DNA from: Azoarcus sp031555955
Lineage (GTDB): Bacteria; Pseudomonadota; Gammaproteobacteria; Burkholderiales; Rhodocyclaceae
Assembly (NCBI GenBank): GCA_031555955.1
Contig: JAVBTY010000009.1
Location: forward strand, 62,001 to 126,000
Reading direction: 5' to 3'
DNA: 64,000 nucleotides
Shown: one piece after another, positions 51,203-60,129 of the stretch
Position numbering within the stretch: the first letter of the stretch is position 1
Layout: every line of letters starts with the position of its first letter
Translations under genes and position numbers: made by a program
The notes under the pieces: model-generated
Database searches by the model: none
The model's input: only the letters and a program-made list of their open reading frames with translations
Told to the model about the DNA's origin: nothing

Positions 51203-54031
51203 TCAGTCCCTGATTGGTCCGAAGGCGTTTTCGATCACGGCCTTCTGCTGCGCATTGTGCTTGGCGTAATAGCCCACCGCGGGCGATGCCGCCGCGGGAC
51301 GGCTGACCAGCAGCAGCTTGTGTTTCGGCCCGAGTTTGACCAGATGCTGACGCGATGCGAGCCAGTACCAGGCGCCCTGGTTGCGCGGCTCTTCCTGGCA
51401 CCAGACAATTTCCTTCGCATTCGGGAACTGCGCCAGCGCGGCATTGAATGCTTCCGCCGGGAATGGATAAATCTGCTCGATACGGACCAGGGCGACATCC
51501 TTGATGCCCTGCTCACGACGATACGCCAGCAGTTCGTAATAAAGCTTGCCCTGGCAGGCGACGATGCGCTTGACCTTCTTCGCATCCAGCTTTTCGGTTT
51601 CGCCGATCACGGTCTGGAAACTGCCGCGCGCCAGTTCGTCGAGCGAAGAAACCGCCTCCTTGTGGCGCAGCAGCGATTTCGGCGTAATGATGATCAGCGG
51701 CTTGCGCAAGCGGTGCAGCATCTGCCGGCGCAACAGGTGGAAAACCTGGCCCGGTGTGGTCGGTACGCAGATCTGCCAGTTGTTTTCCGCCGCCATGCTC
51801 ATGAAGCGCTCAAGACGCGCAGACGAGTGTTCCGGCCCCTGGCCTTCATAACCGTGCGGCAGCATGATGGTCAGGCCGCACAGCCGCCCCCACTTCGACT
51901 CGCCGGAACTGATGAACTGGTCGAGCACCACCTGCGCGCCATTGACGAAATCGCCGAACTGGGCTTCCCACACGACCAGTTCGTTCGGCTCCGCGGTGGA
52001 ATAACCGTACTCGAAGGCCAGTACGGCTTCTTCAGACAGTACCGAATCGAAGCACTGGAAACGGGCCTGACCGTCCTGGATGTGATCCAGCGGCTTGAAA
52101 ATGCCTTCGTCCCACTGCTCGCGTTTCTGGTCGTGCAGCACCGCATGACGGTGGAAGAACGTGCCACGACCAACGTCCTCGCCCGAAATCCGCACGGCGA
52201 AACCCTGCGCGAGCAGGCTGGCGTAGGCCAGATTTTCGCCCATGCCCCAGTCGACGGGCTGGTCGCCGCGCCCCATGGCGCCGCGGTCATCAATGATTTT
52301 CTGCACCCGGGAATGCAGTACGAATTTTTCCGGAACCGCGGCCAGTCTCCCGCCAAGGCGCTTGACCTCCTGGAGCGGAACCGCTGTTTCGGCCTCATCC
52401 GTATAAGGCTGGCCGGTGAAGGGCGACCAGTCTACCGAGAACTGGCGCGTATGGCCGGAAAGAACCGGGTTGTACAGCAGCTCGCCCTTGTCCAGATGCT
52501 CACGGAATTCCTGCAGCATTTTTTCCGGCTCGTCGGCGGCCAGCGTACCCTCCGCGACCAGACGATCGGCGTACAGCTTGCGCGTACCCGGATGCTGCTG
52601 GATCTTGCGATACATCAGCGGCTGCGTGACCATCGGCTCATCCTGCTCATTGTGTCCGAGCTTGCGGAAGCAGACGATGTCGACCACCACATCCTTCTTG
52701 AACTCCTGGCGGAATTCCACCGCCAGCGCGGTCACGAACGCAACCGCTTCCGGATCGTCGCCATTCACGTGGAATATCGGCGCCTCGACCATCTTGAAGA
52801 TGTCGGTGCAGTACAGCGAGGAGCGGTAATCGCGCGGATCGGACGTGGTGAAGCCGATCTGGTTGTTGATGACGATGTGCACGGTGCCGCCAGTGCCATA
52901 GCCACGGGTCTGGGAGAAAGTGAGCATCTCCTGGTTGACGCCCTGTCCCGCCACCGCCGCGTCGCCGTGAATCAGCACCGGAATGACCTGGCCTTTTTCG
53001 GCATCCTTGCGGCGCGTCTGCCGCGCATAAACAGATCCCTGAACCACCGGATTGATGATTTCAAGGTGGGAGGGATTGAACGCCAGCGTGAGATGAACCG
53101 GGCCGCCCGGCGTCATGACATCGCTGGAGAAACCAAGGTGATACTTGACGTCGCCCGCGGAAAGATCCGAGGCGGCCTTGCCTTCGAACTCTGAGAACAG
53201 CATTGTCGGCGACTTGCCGAGCGTATTTACGAGTACGTTCAGGCGACCACGGTGCGCCATGCCAATAACGATTTCCTGCGCACCAAGGCTGCCACCCACG
53301 CGGATCAGTTCATCCATGGCGACAATGGTCGATTCGCCGCCCTCAAGCGAGAAACGCTTCTGTCCCACATATCGGGTATGCAGATAACGCTCCAGCGTTT
53401 CCGCCGCAGTAGCGCGCTCAAGGATGCGTTTTTTCGTTTCCGCCGAAAACTTCGGCGTTGCGCGCACGCTTTCAAGGCGGCTCTGGATCCAGCGTTTCTG
53501 TCCGATATCGGAGATATACATGTACTCCGAACCGACGGAACCGCAATAGGTCTGGCGCACCGCCTCAAGAATTTCACGCAGGCTGGCATGTTCGGTGGAA
53601 AAACCGTGAAAAGAGCCAACATTGAAATTCTTCGAAAGATCTGCCTCGGTGAACCCGTAAAAAGAGGGCTCCAGTTCGGCGATCTGCGGCCGCTCGGTGC
53701 GCTTGAGCGGATCAAGATTCGCCCAGCGTGTGCCCAGGAAGCGGTGGGCATTGATCAGCTGCAGCGCGGATACCTGCAGTTTCGTATCCCCCCCTGGCGC
53801 CGCCGCAGCGCGAATCGGACCGCGTTTACCCATCTGCTCGAATGCGGCGATAACCGGACCATGCGCGATATCGCGCACGGCAGGGCCTGCCTGCTTCTGC
53901 AGATTGTCGAAATATTCCCGCCAGACCTCCGGCACCGAAGCGGGGTCGGAAAGATAGCTTTCATAAAGTTCTTCGATGAACGGCGCATTCGCGCCGAACA
54001 GATGAGACGTGTCGTGTAGCTGTTTCATCAT
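51203..54031 (-). CDS. sucA: 2-oxoglutarate dehydrogenase E1
   Basis: A 942-residue thiamin diphosphate enzyme (E. coli 933). The N-terminus FIEELYESYLSDPASVPEVW is the E1o motif that binds the E2 core; the TPP motif GDAAVAGQGVNQEML and the GMAHRGRLNVLVN region are present. It decarboxylates 2-oxoglutarate and succinylates the lipoyl group of SucB. I chose the ATG at 54031, with AGGTGG about 7 nt upstream; the next codon is also ATG. A long hairpin with a terminator-like inner stem lies between gltA and this gene. Confidence 0.97.
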   Translation of the reverse strand: MMKQLHDTSHLFGANAPFIEELYESYLSDPASVPEVWREYFDNLQKQAGPAVRDIAHGPVIAAFEQMGKRGPIRAAAAPGGDTKLQVSALQLINAHRFLGTRWANLDPLKRTERPQIAELEPSFYGFTEADLSKNFNVGSFHGFSTEHASLREILEAVRQTYCGSVGSEYMYISDIGQKRWIQSRLESVRATPKFSAETKKRILERATAAETLERYLHTRYVGQKRFSLEGGESTIVAMDELIRVGGSLGAQEIVIGMAHRGRLNVLVNTLGKSPTMLFSEFEGKAASDLSAGDVKYHLGFSSDVMTPGGPVHLTLAFNPSHLEIINPVVQGSVYARQTRRKDAEKGQVIPVLIHGDAAVAGQGVNQEMLTFSQTRGYGTGGTVHIVINNQIGFTTSDPRDYRSSLYCTDIFKMVEAPIFHVNGDDPEAVAFVTALAVEFRQEFKKDVVVDIVCFRKLGHNEQDEPMVTQPLMYRKIQQHPGTRKLYADRLVAEGTLAADEPEKMLQEFREHLDKGELLYNPVLSGHTRQFSVDWSPFTGQPYTDEAETAVPLQEVKRLGGRLAAVPEKFVLHSRVQKIIDDRGAMGRGDQPVDWGMGENLAYASLLAQGFAVRISGEDVGRGTFFHRHAVLHDQKREQWDEGIFKPLDHIQDGQARFQCFDSVLSEEAVLAFEYGYSTAEPNELVVWEAQFGDFVNGAQVVLDQFISSGESKWGRLCGLTIMLPHGYEGQGPEHSSARLERFMSMAAENNWQICVPTTPGQVFHLLRRQMLHRLRKPLIIITPKSLLRHKEAVSSLDELARGSFQTVIGETEKLDAKKVKRIVACQGKLYYELLAYRREQGIKDVALVRIEQIYPFPAEAFNAALAQFPNAKEIVWCQEEPRNQGAWYWLASRQHLVKLGPKHKLLLVSRPAAASPAVGYYAKHNAQQKAVIENAFGPIRD

Positions 54032-54087
54032 GGTGTGGCCACCTGTCGTATTTTCATTGCCCACAAAGGGCGAACAAACAACCTATT

Positions 54088-54160
54088 GGCTCCGGATTGA
54101 AAAACGGGATGGACACGCAAGCGCGACCATCCCGCAACGGCCAGAATCAGATTCGGAGCC
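54088..54160 (-). terminator. Two-tier hairpin with a terminator-like inner stem between gltA and sucA
   Basis: The outer arms 54088-54097 and 54151-54160 pair over 10 bp with one G-U. Inside, CGGGATGG (54105-54112) and CCATCCCG (54127-54134) pair over 8 bp and, on the minus strand, run straight into TTTTT (54104-54100). This should end part of the gltA transcripts and lower readthrough into sucA. Confidence 0.65.
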
Positions 54161-54184
54161 GCCCCCTCTTCCTTTTCATCATTA

Positions 54185-55480
54185 TTACGGACGCTGCGCG
54201 AGCGCCGGAACGTCGCGCCGCGCCGCGCCAACATAAAGCTGACGCGGACGGCCGATCTTGTATTCCGGATCAGTGATCATTTCTTCCCACTGGGTAATCC
54301 AGCCTACCGTCCGCGCCAGGGCGAAGATGCAGGTAAACATGGACGTCGGAATTCCAAGCGCTTTCTGCACGATCCCGGAATAGAAATCGACGTTCGGATA
54401 CAGCTTCTTCTCGACGAAGTAGTCGTCTTCAAGCGCAATTTTTTCCAGTTCACGAGCCAGCCTGAACAGGCGGTCGTTTTCCAGACCAAGCTCGCCCAGC
54501 ACATCGGCGCAGACCTTGCCCATCAGTTTGGCGCGCGGATCGAAATTCTTGTACACACGGTGACCGAAGCCCATCAGCTTGAAGCTGTCGTTCTTGTCCT
54601 TGGCGCGCCTGATGTATTCGCCCACACGGGAAACATCACCGATTTCTTCCAGCATGTTCAGGCAGGCCTCGTTCGCGCCGCCATGCGCGGGGCCCCACAG
54701 GCAGGCGATGCCGGATGCAATGCACGCAAACGGATTGGCGCCCGAAGAACCCGACAGACGCACGGTAGACGTGGAGGCGTTCTGCTCGTGATCGGCGTGC
54801 AGGGTAAAAATAACGTCAAGCGCGTGGACCAGCACCGGATTCGGCTTGTAATCCTCGCACGGCGTGCCGAACATCATGTGCATGAAGTTCGCCGTATAAC
54901 CGAGGTTATTGCGCGGATAGGTGAACGGCTGTCCGCTGTTGTACTTGTAAGCCATCGCCACGATAGTGGGCAGTTTCGCGATCAGGCGGTTGGCCGATAT
55001 GTTGCGGTGCTCCTGGTCGGAAAAATCCATCGCCTCATGGTAAAAGGCGGATAGCGCGCCGACCACGCCGACCATGATCGCCATCGGATGGGCATCGCGG
55101 CGGAACCCGTTGAAAAAACGGGTGATCTGGTCATGCACCATCGTATGCTGCTTGATGATGGTTTCGAACTCTTCTTTCTGCGTTGTATTCGGCAGTTCGC
55201 CATTTTTCAGCAGATAGGCGACTTCAAGGAAATTGCATTTTTCAGCCAGCTGTTCGATTGGATAGCCGCGATAAAGCAACTCGCCCTTGTCGCCATCAAT
55301 ATAGGTAATCGTTGACTTGCAGCTCGCAGTGGACAAGAACCCCGAGTCATAGGTAAAGAGCCCGGTTTTCGCGCCCAGCGTACGGATGTCGATGACATCG
55401 TTTCCGTGGGTTCCGGTCATGATCGGAAATTCGAAGGTCTTGCCATCGACGGTCAGTGTTGCGGTACGTTGAGTGCTCAT
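54185..55480 (-). CDS. gltA: Citrate synthase, type II
   Basis: A 431-residue hexameric-type citrate synthase. The active-site region HEQNASTSTVRLSGSS holds the first catalytic His, and GFGHRVYKNFDPRAKLM holds the second plus CoA contacts; the catalytic Asp is further on. It condenses oxaloacetate with acetyl-CoA. I chose the ATG at 55480, because AGAAGGGA lies 8 nt upstream and the N-terminus (MSTQRTATLTVDGK) fits the family. The binding site is duplicated by a perfect 12-bp repeat. Confidence 0.97.
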   Translation of the reverse strand: MSTQRTATLTVDGKTFEFPIMTGTHGNDVIDIRTLGAKTGLFTYDSGFLSTASCKSTITYIDGDKGELLYRGYPIEQLAEKCNFLEVAYLLKNGELPNTTQKEEFETIIKQHTMVHDQITRFFNGFRRDAHPMAIMVGVVGALSAFYHEAMDFSDQEHRNISANRLIAKLPTIVAMAYKYNSGQPFTYPRNNLGYTANFMHMMFGTPCEDYKPNPVLVHALDVIFTLHADHEQNASTSTVRLSGSSGANPFACIASGIACLWGPAHGGANEACLNMLEEIGDVSRVGEYIRRAKDKNDSFKLMGFGHRVYKNFDPRAKLMGKVCADVLGELGLENDRLFRLARELEKIALEDDYFVEKKLYPNVDFYSGIVQKALGIPTSMFTCIFALARTVGWITQWEEMITDPEYKIGRPRQLYVGAARRDVPALAQRP

Positions 55481-55484
55481 AAAA

Positions 55485-55508
55485 GTTGTCCCTTCTGTTG
55501 TCCCTTCT
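55485..55508 (-). repeat. Perfect tandem 12-bp duplication carrying the gltA ribosome binding site
   Basis: The minus-strand unit AGAAGGGACAAC occurs twice head to tail directly before TTTT-ATG of gltA. Each copy has a Shine-Dalgarno-like AGAAGGGA; the near copy is at a normal distance and the far copy 12 nt further away. Confidence 0.85.
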
Positions 55509-55565
55509 CTATTGTCTTTCCTGGCTACCCGTTTTTTCTTCGATGCGATGATGGACCGGTTTGCT

Positions 55566-55808
55566 TCACCCCTGGCGCAACAGGGCAATCATTTCCTTCC
55601 ACCGGTCTGTCTCGCAGACCTTGCTGCCATTGATCATTGCCCACAGATCGTAGTCATCGCACCGCAGCAGATCGTCCAGATCCGCAAGCTGCCTGTCGTC
55701 CAGACGATCGAAATGGCTGCCAAGGAAACGTGCGAAAACCACATCCAGCTCAAGCAATGCCCGACGGCACTGCCAGCGCACGCGTCCCCGGCTGATAGCC
55801 ATATTCAT
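55566..55808 (-). CDS. sdhE: Succinate dehydrogenase assembly factor SdhE
   Basis: An 80-residue protein of the SdhE/YgfY (DUF339) family. The signature RGRVRWQCRRALLELD is near residues 7-22, and DDLLRCDDYDLWAMI follows. SdhE promotes covalent attachment of FAD to SdhA. The usual RGM/LELD motif reads RALLELD here. It starts 5 nt after sdhB and ends 85 nt before gltA; ATG codons 1 and 3 are both possible starts. Confidence 0.93.
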   Translation of the reverse strand: MNMAISRGRVRWQCRRALLELDVVFARFLGSHFDRLDDRQLADLDDLLRCDDYDLWAMINGSKVCETDRWKEMIALLRQG

Positions 55809-55813
55809 GGCTG

Positions 55814-56524
55814 TCAGATTGCCCGTCGCAGCATCATGTCCTTGATCTTGCCGATCGCGCGTGTCGGATTCAGCCCTTTCGGACAGACATCGACGCAGTT
55901 CATGATGGTATGGCAGCGGAACAGCCGGTACGGATCCTCAAGGTTATCCAGCCGCTCATTGGTCGCCTGATCCCGTGTATCGGCCAGGAAGCGGTAAGCG
56001 GCAAGAAGCCCCGCCGGACCAACGAACTTGTCCGGATTCCACCAGAACGACGGGCAGGAGGTGGAGCAGCAGGCGCACAGGATGCACTCGTAAAGCCCGT
56101 TAAGTTCTTCCCGGTCATCCGGCGACTGCAGGCGCTCGCGCTCTGGCGCGGGATCATCGTTAACCAGATAGGGCTTGATTGAATGGTATTGCTTGAAAAA
56201 CTGGGTCATATCCACGATCAGATCGCGGATAACCGGCAGCCCGGGCAACGGACGCAGTGTTACCGGCTGCGGCAGCCCATCCATTTCAGTCAGACAGGCC
56301 AGCCCGTTTTTACCGTTGATGTTCATCGCATCGGAACCGCAGACGCCTTCGCGGCAGGAGCGGCGGAAGGACAGCGAATCATCCTTCGCTTTCAGCCGCA
56401 CCAGCGCATCAAGCAGCTTCTTGTCGGACGCTTCCAGTTCGACGGAAATATCCTGCATATAGGGCCGCTCATCCCTGTCCGGGTCGTAGCGGTAAATCCT
56501 GAATTGAACAGTACGCTTACTCAT
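55814..56524 (-). CDS. sdhB: Succinate dehydrogenase iron-sulfur subunit
   Basis: A 236-residue protein with three cluster-binding regions: a [2Fe-2S] site in CREGVCGSDAM, a second pair around CILCACCSTSCPSFWW for the [4Fe-4S] cluster, and CHTIMNCVDVCPKGLNP for the [3Fe-4S] cluster. It transfers electrons from SdhA to ubiquinone at SdhCD. It begins 19 nt after sdhA. Confidence 0.97.
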   Translation of the reverse strand: MSKRTVQFRIYRYDPDRDERPYMQDISVELEASDKKLLDALVRLKAKDDSLSFRRSCREGVCGSDAMNINGKNGLACLTEMDGLPQPVTLRPLPGLPVIRDLIVDMTQFFKQYHSIKPYLVNDDPAPERERLQSPDDREELNGLYECILCACCSTSCPSFWWNPDKFVGPAGLLAAYRFLADTRDQATNERLDNLEDPYRLFRCHTIMNCVDVCPKGLNPTRAIGKIKDMMLRRAI

Positions 56525-56543
56525 CTTGTCAGTTCTCCCGCGC

Positions 56544-58337
56544 TCAGTAAGTGCGCTTGGCGAGCGCGATCGGTTCCACGTCTGCGGACAGCGGCTTCAG
56601 ATTGACCGGCTTATAATCAAGGCGGTTACTTTCACTGAACCACAGTGTATGTTTGAGCCAGTTCACATCGTCGCGCCCGTTAGGACGCTCCGCCGTATCC
56701 GGCGCATCGTCACGCACATGGGCGCCACGCGATTCCCTGCGAGCTTCGGCGGAAACCATGGTCGCCTTCGCCACCTCGATCAGGTTATCCAGTTCCAGCG
56801 CTTCGGTACGCGCGGTATTCCAGACTTTCGACTTGTCGCCAATTTCGGTCGTTCTGGACTGTTCGGCGACTTCGAGAATCTTCTGGACGCCTTCCTTGAG
56901 CAGATCGCCAAAGCGGAACACGCCCGCGTGCTTCTGCATCGTGCGCTGCATGGCGAGGCGCACTTCGTGCACATTCGTGCCCTGTTTCTGGTTTTCCAGC
57001 CGGTCGATGCGCGCCAGCGATACATCCGCCGCATTAGCCGGCAGCGGCTTCAGCGTCAGATTGCCCGAGCGGAAATCCTCGACCACCGTTTCTCCCGCAG
57101 ATTTGCCGAACACCAGCAGATCGAGCAGCGAATTGGTTCCAAGCCGGTTCGCCCCATGCACCGAGGCGCAGGCGCATTCGCCCGCGGCGTAAAAGCCGGA
57201 CACTGGCGCATTCGAATCGCCATTCTTCGGCACCACGACCTGGCCCTTGTAGTTGGTCGGAATGCCGCCCATCTGGTAGTGGCAGGTGGGCACGACCGGA
57301 ATGGGCGCCTTGATCGGATCGACACCGGCGAACTGGATCGAAATTTCGCGGATGCCGGGCAGACGCTTGAGGATGGTTTCCGGCGACAGATGGGTGATGT
57401 CGAGCAGCACGTGATCCTTGTCCGGACCGCAGCCACGCCCTTCGTTGATTTCCGTCACCATCGAACGCGAGACCACGTCCCGCGACGCCAGATCCTTCAG
57501 GTTGGGCGCATAGCGCTCCATGAAACGCTCGCCCGACGCATTGCGCAGAATTCCGCCCTCGCCACGCACGCCTTCTGTAATCAGCACGCCCGCACCGGCA
57601 ACGCCGGTCGGGTGGAACTGCCAGAACTCCATGTCTTCGAGCGGGATACCGGCTCGCGCGGCCATTCCCACGCCGTCGCCGGTATTGATGAAGGCATTGG
57701 TGGAGCTGTAATAGATCCGCCCGGCGCCGCCAGTGGCGAAAATCGTTGCCTTGGCATGGAAAATCGACACTTCGCCGGTTTCCATTTCCAGCGCCGTTAC
57801 GCCAAGCACGTCGCCTTCGCTGTTCCGGATCAGGTCCAGAGCCATCCACTCAACAAAAAACTGGGTATGCGCCCGCACATTACGCTGATAAAGCGCGTGC
57901 AGCATGGCATGCCCGGTACGGTCCGCCGCCGCACAGGAGCGCATCACCGGCGCCTGGCCATAGTTCATTGAATGGCCGCCAAACGGGCGCTGATAGATCT
58001 TGCCATTGTCCGTGCGGTCAAACGGCATGCCGAAGTGCTCAAGCTCGATCACAACCTCGTTCGCCTTCTTGCACATGAATTCGATCGCATCCTGGTCACC
58101 CAGCCAGTCCGACCCCTTGACGGTGTCGTACATGTGCCAGTGCCAGTTATCCTCGGTCGAATTCCCCAGGGACGCCGCTACTCCGCCCTGCGCCGCCACG
58201 GTATGCGAACGGGTCGGAAAAACCTTGGTCAGGACAGCCGTTTTCAGGCCTGCCTCGGAGAGCTGCAGGGCCGCGCGCAGACCCGCGCCGCCAGCCCCAA
58301 CGATAACCGCATCAAAGGTACGCTTTGCGACGTTCAC
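56544..58337 (-). CDS. sdhA: Succinate dehydrogenase flavoprotein subunit
   Basis: A 597-residue flavoprotein. The FAD-binding GAGGAGLRAALQLSEAG is at the N-terminus and the covalent-FAD His is in SHTVAAQGGV; succinate-binding residues (HPTGVAGAG) follow. The reading frame is open much further upstream but that part lies antisense-like across sdhD. I placed the start at GTG 58337, because GGAGG lies exactly 8 nt upstream and MNVAKRTFDAVIVGAG is the family start. The alternative GTG at 58343 overlaps the sdhD stop but has the site only 2 nt away. Confidence 0.96.
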   Translation of the reverse strand: MNVAKRTFDAVIVGAGGAGLRAALQLSEAGLKTAVLTKVFPTRSHTVAAQGGVAASLGNSTEDNWHWHMYDTVKGSDWLGDQDAIEFMCKKANEVVIELEHFGMPFDRTDNGKIYQRPFGGHSMNYGQAPVMRSCAAADRTGHAMLHALYQRNVRAHTQFFVEWMALDLIRNSEGDVLGVTALEMETGEVSIFHAKATIFATGGAGRIYYSSTNAFINTGDGVGMAARAGIPLEDMEFWQFHPTGVAGAGVLITEGVRGEGGILRNASGERFMERYAPNLKDLASRDVVSRSMVTEINEGRGCGPDKDHVLLDITHLSPETILKRLPGIREISIQFAGVDPIKAPIPVVPTCHYQMGGIPTNYKGQVVVPKNGDSNAPVSGFYAAGECACASVHGANRLGTNSLLDLLVFGKSAGETVVEDFRSGNLTLKPLPANAADVSLARIDRLENQKQGTNVHEVRLAMQRTMQKHAGVFRFGDLLKEGVQKILEVAEQSRTTEIGDKSKVWNTARTEALELDNLIEVAKATMVSAEARRESRGAHVRDDAPDTAERPNGRDDVNWLKHTLWFSESNRLDYKPVNLKPLSADVEPIALAKRTY

Positions 58338-58339
58338 GC

Positions 58340-58687
58340 TCACAGCCTCCAAAGAATCCGCACCGCCCAGCCGGCGTAGCCGACAAGCAGGAAAATGGTG
58401 ATTACATGCAGGACGAGACGCAGGCCGGTCGGCTTGACGTAATCCATCCAGATATCGCGCACACCGATCCAGGCGTGATAGAACAGCGACAGAAAGAACA
58501 GAAACGTGGCGAATCTCATCAGCCCGCCAGAAAACAGGCCAACCCATCCGGCATAGCCATCGCCCGCCACGCAAAGCGCGCAGAAAACAAGGACGACCGT
58601 GTAAATCGCCATGAATGCTGCCGTAGCACGCTGGGCGATCCAGTCTTTCAGACCATAATGCGCCCCGATTACATGACGGGTCACCAT
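58340..58687 (-). CDS. sdhD: Succinate dehydrogenase membrane anchor subunit
   Basis: A 115-residue protein with three membrane segments (about 22-42, 56-75, 90-110). It begins MVTRHVIGAHYGLKDWIAQRAT, with the R-A-T-A helix start typical of SdhD, and has a His/Asp pair in FYHAWIGVRDIW that lies near heme b and quinone. Its start overlaps the sdhC stop by 7 nt, and its stop precedes the sdhA GTG by 2 nt. Confidence 0.93.
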   Translation of the reverse strand: MVTRHVIGAHYGLKDWIAQRATAAFMAIYTVVLVFCALCVAGDGYAGWVGLFSGGLMRFATFLFFLSLFYHAWIGVRDIWMDYVKPTGLRLVLHVITIFLLVGYAGWAVRILWRL

Positions 58688-59061
58688 AATTTCACCCCTA
58701 CGAGAACCGTAAGAACCAGGCTCACAACGAGAACGATACGCGCGGAATTACGTGCGGACTGAAGCTCAAGCCCCTTCTGCATATCCAGCAGCAGGAAGCG
58801 GATACCCGCACAGAAGTGGTGCAGATAGGCCCACAGCAGCCCCAGCAGGATCAGCTTTGCCAGCGGATGCGCGGCAGCCGTGGCGAACCCCTCGGCAGAC
58901 TCCAGGCTTGCGGCGAAAAGATAAAGAAGGAAAGGCAGAAAAAGAAACAGCCCCGCGCCGCTTACGCGATGGAGAATTGAAACCATCCCCGGCAAAGGAA
59001 GCCGGATTTCCTGGACGGCCAGATGCTTTGGCCTCTGTTTGCGCACTATTGTTTCTGACAT
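58681..59061 (-). CDS. sdhC: Succinate dehydrogenase cytochrome b556 subunit
   Basis: A 126-residue protein with three membrane segments. The quinone-site motif SILHRVSGAG near residue 28 and the heme ligand region YLHHFCAGIRFL near residue 80 are those of SdhC. The N-terminal MSETIVRKQRPKHLAVQEIRL is the usual start. It is the first gene of the sdhCDAB-E operon; a perfect TATAAT lies 60 nt upstream. Confidence 0.95.
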   Translation of the reverse strand: MSETIVRKQRPKHLAVQEIRLPLPGMVSILHRVSGAGLFLFLPFLLYLFAASLESAEGFATAAAHPLAKLILLGLLWAYLHHFCAGIRFLLLDMQKGLELQSARNSARIVLVVSLVLTVLVGVKLW

Positions 59062-59120
59062 AAAAAAGATCTCCCTGATACCCGGCGCGAAAACCCGCCA
59101 TCAACCCGTAAAGGTAGCGG

Positions 59121-59126
59121 ATTATA
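59121..59126 (-). promoter_or_regulatory. -10 element of the sdhC operon
   Basis: On the minus strand this reads TATAAT, matching the sigma70 consensus fully, 60 nt before sdhC. The sequence 17 nt further upstream (TGCGCC) is a poor -35, which suggests the promoter is activator-dependent or relies on the strong -10. Confidence 0.6.
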
Positions 59127-59163
59127 GCTTTTCCGCACCCGCTGGCGCAGGCCGCCAGACAAA

Positions 59164-59892
59164 TCAGTTCAGCTCATTCAGATAAAAATGTTCCATGGTT
59201 GAATAAAGCCCGCGCCGCCATTCAACTGGCCTGTCTCCATAGGTATATGTCACCCGCTCGACCGAAAGGAGCGGTGTTCCCTCCACCACCCTGAGCGCTT
59301 CACTGACCGAACGGTCCGCGGCCACGGCGCGGATGCGCTCCTGCGCACGGATCATGCGCAACCCGAAATGTGTTTCGAACAGGCTGTAAAGGGAACCACT
59401 CCAGCCCTGAAGCATTTCGAACGTCAGCCCGGGGAAAACCTCCCCCGGCAGATATATTTCATCAATCACTACCGGCTTTTGCGCAAAACGGAGCAGGCGG
59501 CGGACGATAATGATCGGCGCGCCCAGCTCGATACCGAGCATGCGCGATGCCTCATGGCTGGCCTTGGCGCGCCAGCAGTCCAGCGGCACGCTCTGCGGAT
59601 GGGAAAGATCCCCTCCCATGGGCACCAGGCGCAAAAAACGGAACAGCGCCCGGGGATCATTATGGGATGCAACGAAGGTGCCTTTTCCCTGCCGACGGAT
59701 CAGCAGGTTTTCAGCCGCCATTTCATCGACAGCCTTGCGCACCGTCCCTTGCGACACGGAAAACCGGACAGCCAGCTCCTGTTCGCTTGGAATTGCCTGC
59801 CCAGGCAGCCATTCGCCCGCCTCAAGCGCCTGCAGGATAAGCGTCTTGATCTGCCGGTAAAGGGGACTGAAAGTCGGAGATTCTTGAGCCAT
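59164..59892 (-). CDS. GntR/UTRA-family transcriptional regulator of the TCA locus
   Basis: A 242-residue regulator. The winged HTH covers about residues 10-75 (SPLYRQIKTLILQALEAGEW, then PSEQELAVRFSVSQGTVRKA and the wing LIRRQGKGTFVA); the UTRA effector domain follows (LPGEVFPGLTF, ending VEWRRGLYSTMEHFYLNEL). I chose the ATG at 59892, which matches the usual family start; upstream ATGs at 59919 and beyond are possible. It is divergent from mdh and lies just upstream of sdhC. Such a regulator in this position is common in betaproteobacteria; its effector is unknown, and a small TCA intermediate is a guess. Confidence 0.88.
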   Translation of the reverse strand: MAQESPTFSPLYRQIKTLILQALEAGEWLPGQAIPSEQELAVRFSVSQGTVRKAVDEMAAENLLIRRQGKGTFVASHNDPRALFRFLRLVPMGGDLSHPQSVPLDCWRAKASHEASRMLGIELGAPIIIVRRLLRFAQKPVVIDEIYLPGEVFPGLTFEMLQGWSGSLYSLFETHFGLRMIRAQERIRAVAADRSVSEALRVVEGTPLLSVERVTYTYGDRPVEWRRGLYSTMEHFYLNELN

Positions 59893-59940
59893 TCCCGCAT
59901 TTGAGCATAACTTTTTCATCGAGTCCATATCGCATCGTTT

Positions 59941-59961
59941 ATCATATATAAGACATATGAT
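59941..59961. promoter_or_regulatory. Perfect 7-7-7 inverted repeat, likely GntR operator
   Basis: ATCATAT and ATATGAT are exact inverse copies around a 7-nt centre. The repeat ends 5 nt before the -35 box of the mdh promoter and lies 48 nt upstream of the gntR start. The position suits control of mdh and autoregulation by the neighbouring GntR protein. Confidence 0.6.
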
Positions 59962-59966
59962 GTGAT

Positions 59967-59995
59967 TTGACACCAGGCGGCATTCTTCCTATTAT
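59967..59995 (+). promoter_or_regulatory. mdh: Sigma70 promoter of mdh
   Basis: TTGACA (59967-59972) and TATTAT (59990-59995) are separated by exactly 17 nt; the -35 is perfect and the -10 differs at one base from TATAAT. The mdh start codon is 135 nt downstream, leaving a leader of about 125 nt. Confidence 0.85.
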
Positions 59996-60129
59996 TTTTC
60001 GTCCCGGCAAAGCGGCGCTTAACCCGCGCAGACTTCCCTGTTTCGCGCCACTGAAAGCGCCGCTGCCGTGGGCGCGGACACCCGTTTCATTCCAGACCGT
60101 TTTTTTAGATAACCAAAGGGAGTACTTTC

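Noticed and set aside
56544..58574. Longer version of SdhA starting at an upstream ATG
   Set aside because: The extra 79 residues run out of frame through sdhD; GTG at 58337 has GGAGG at the ideal distance and matches the family start.
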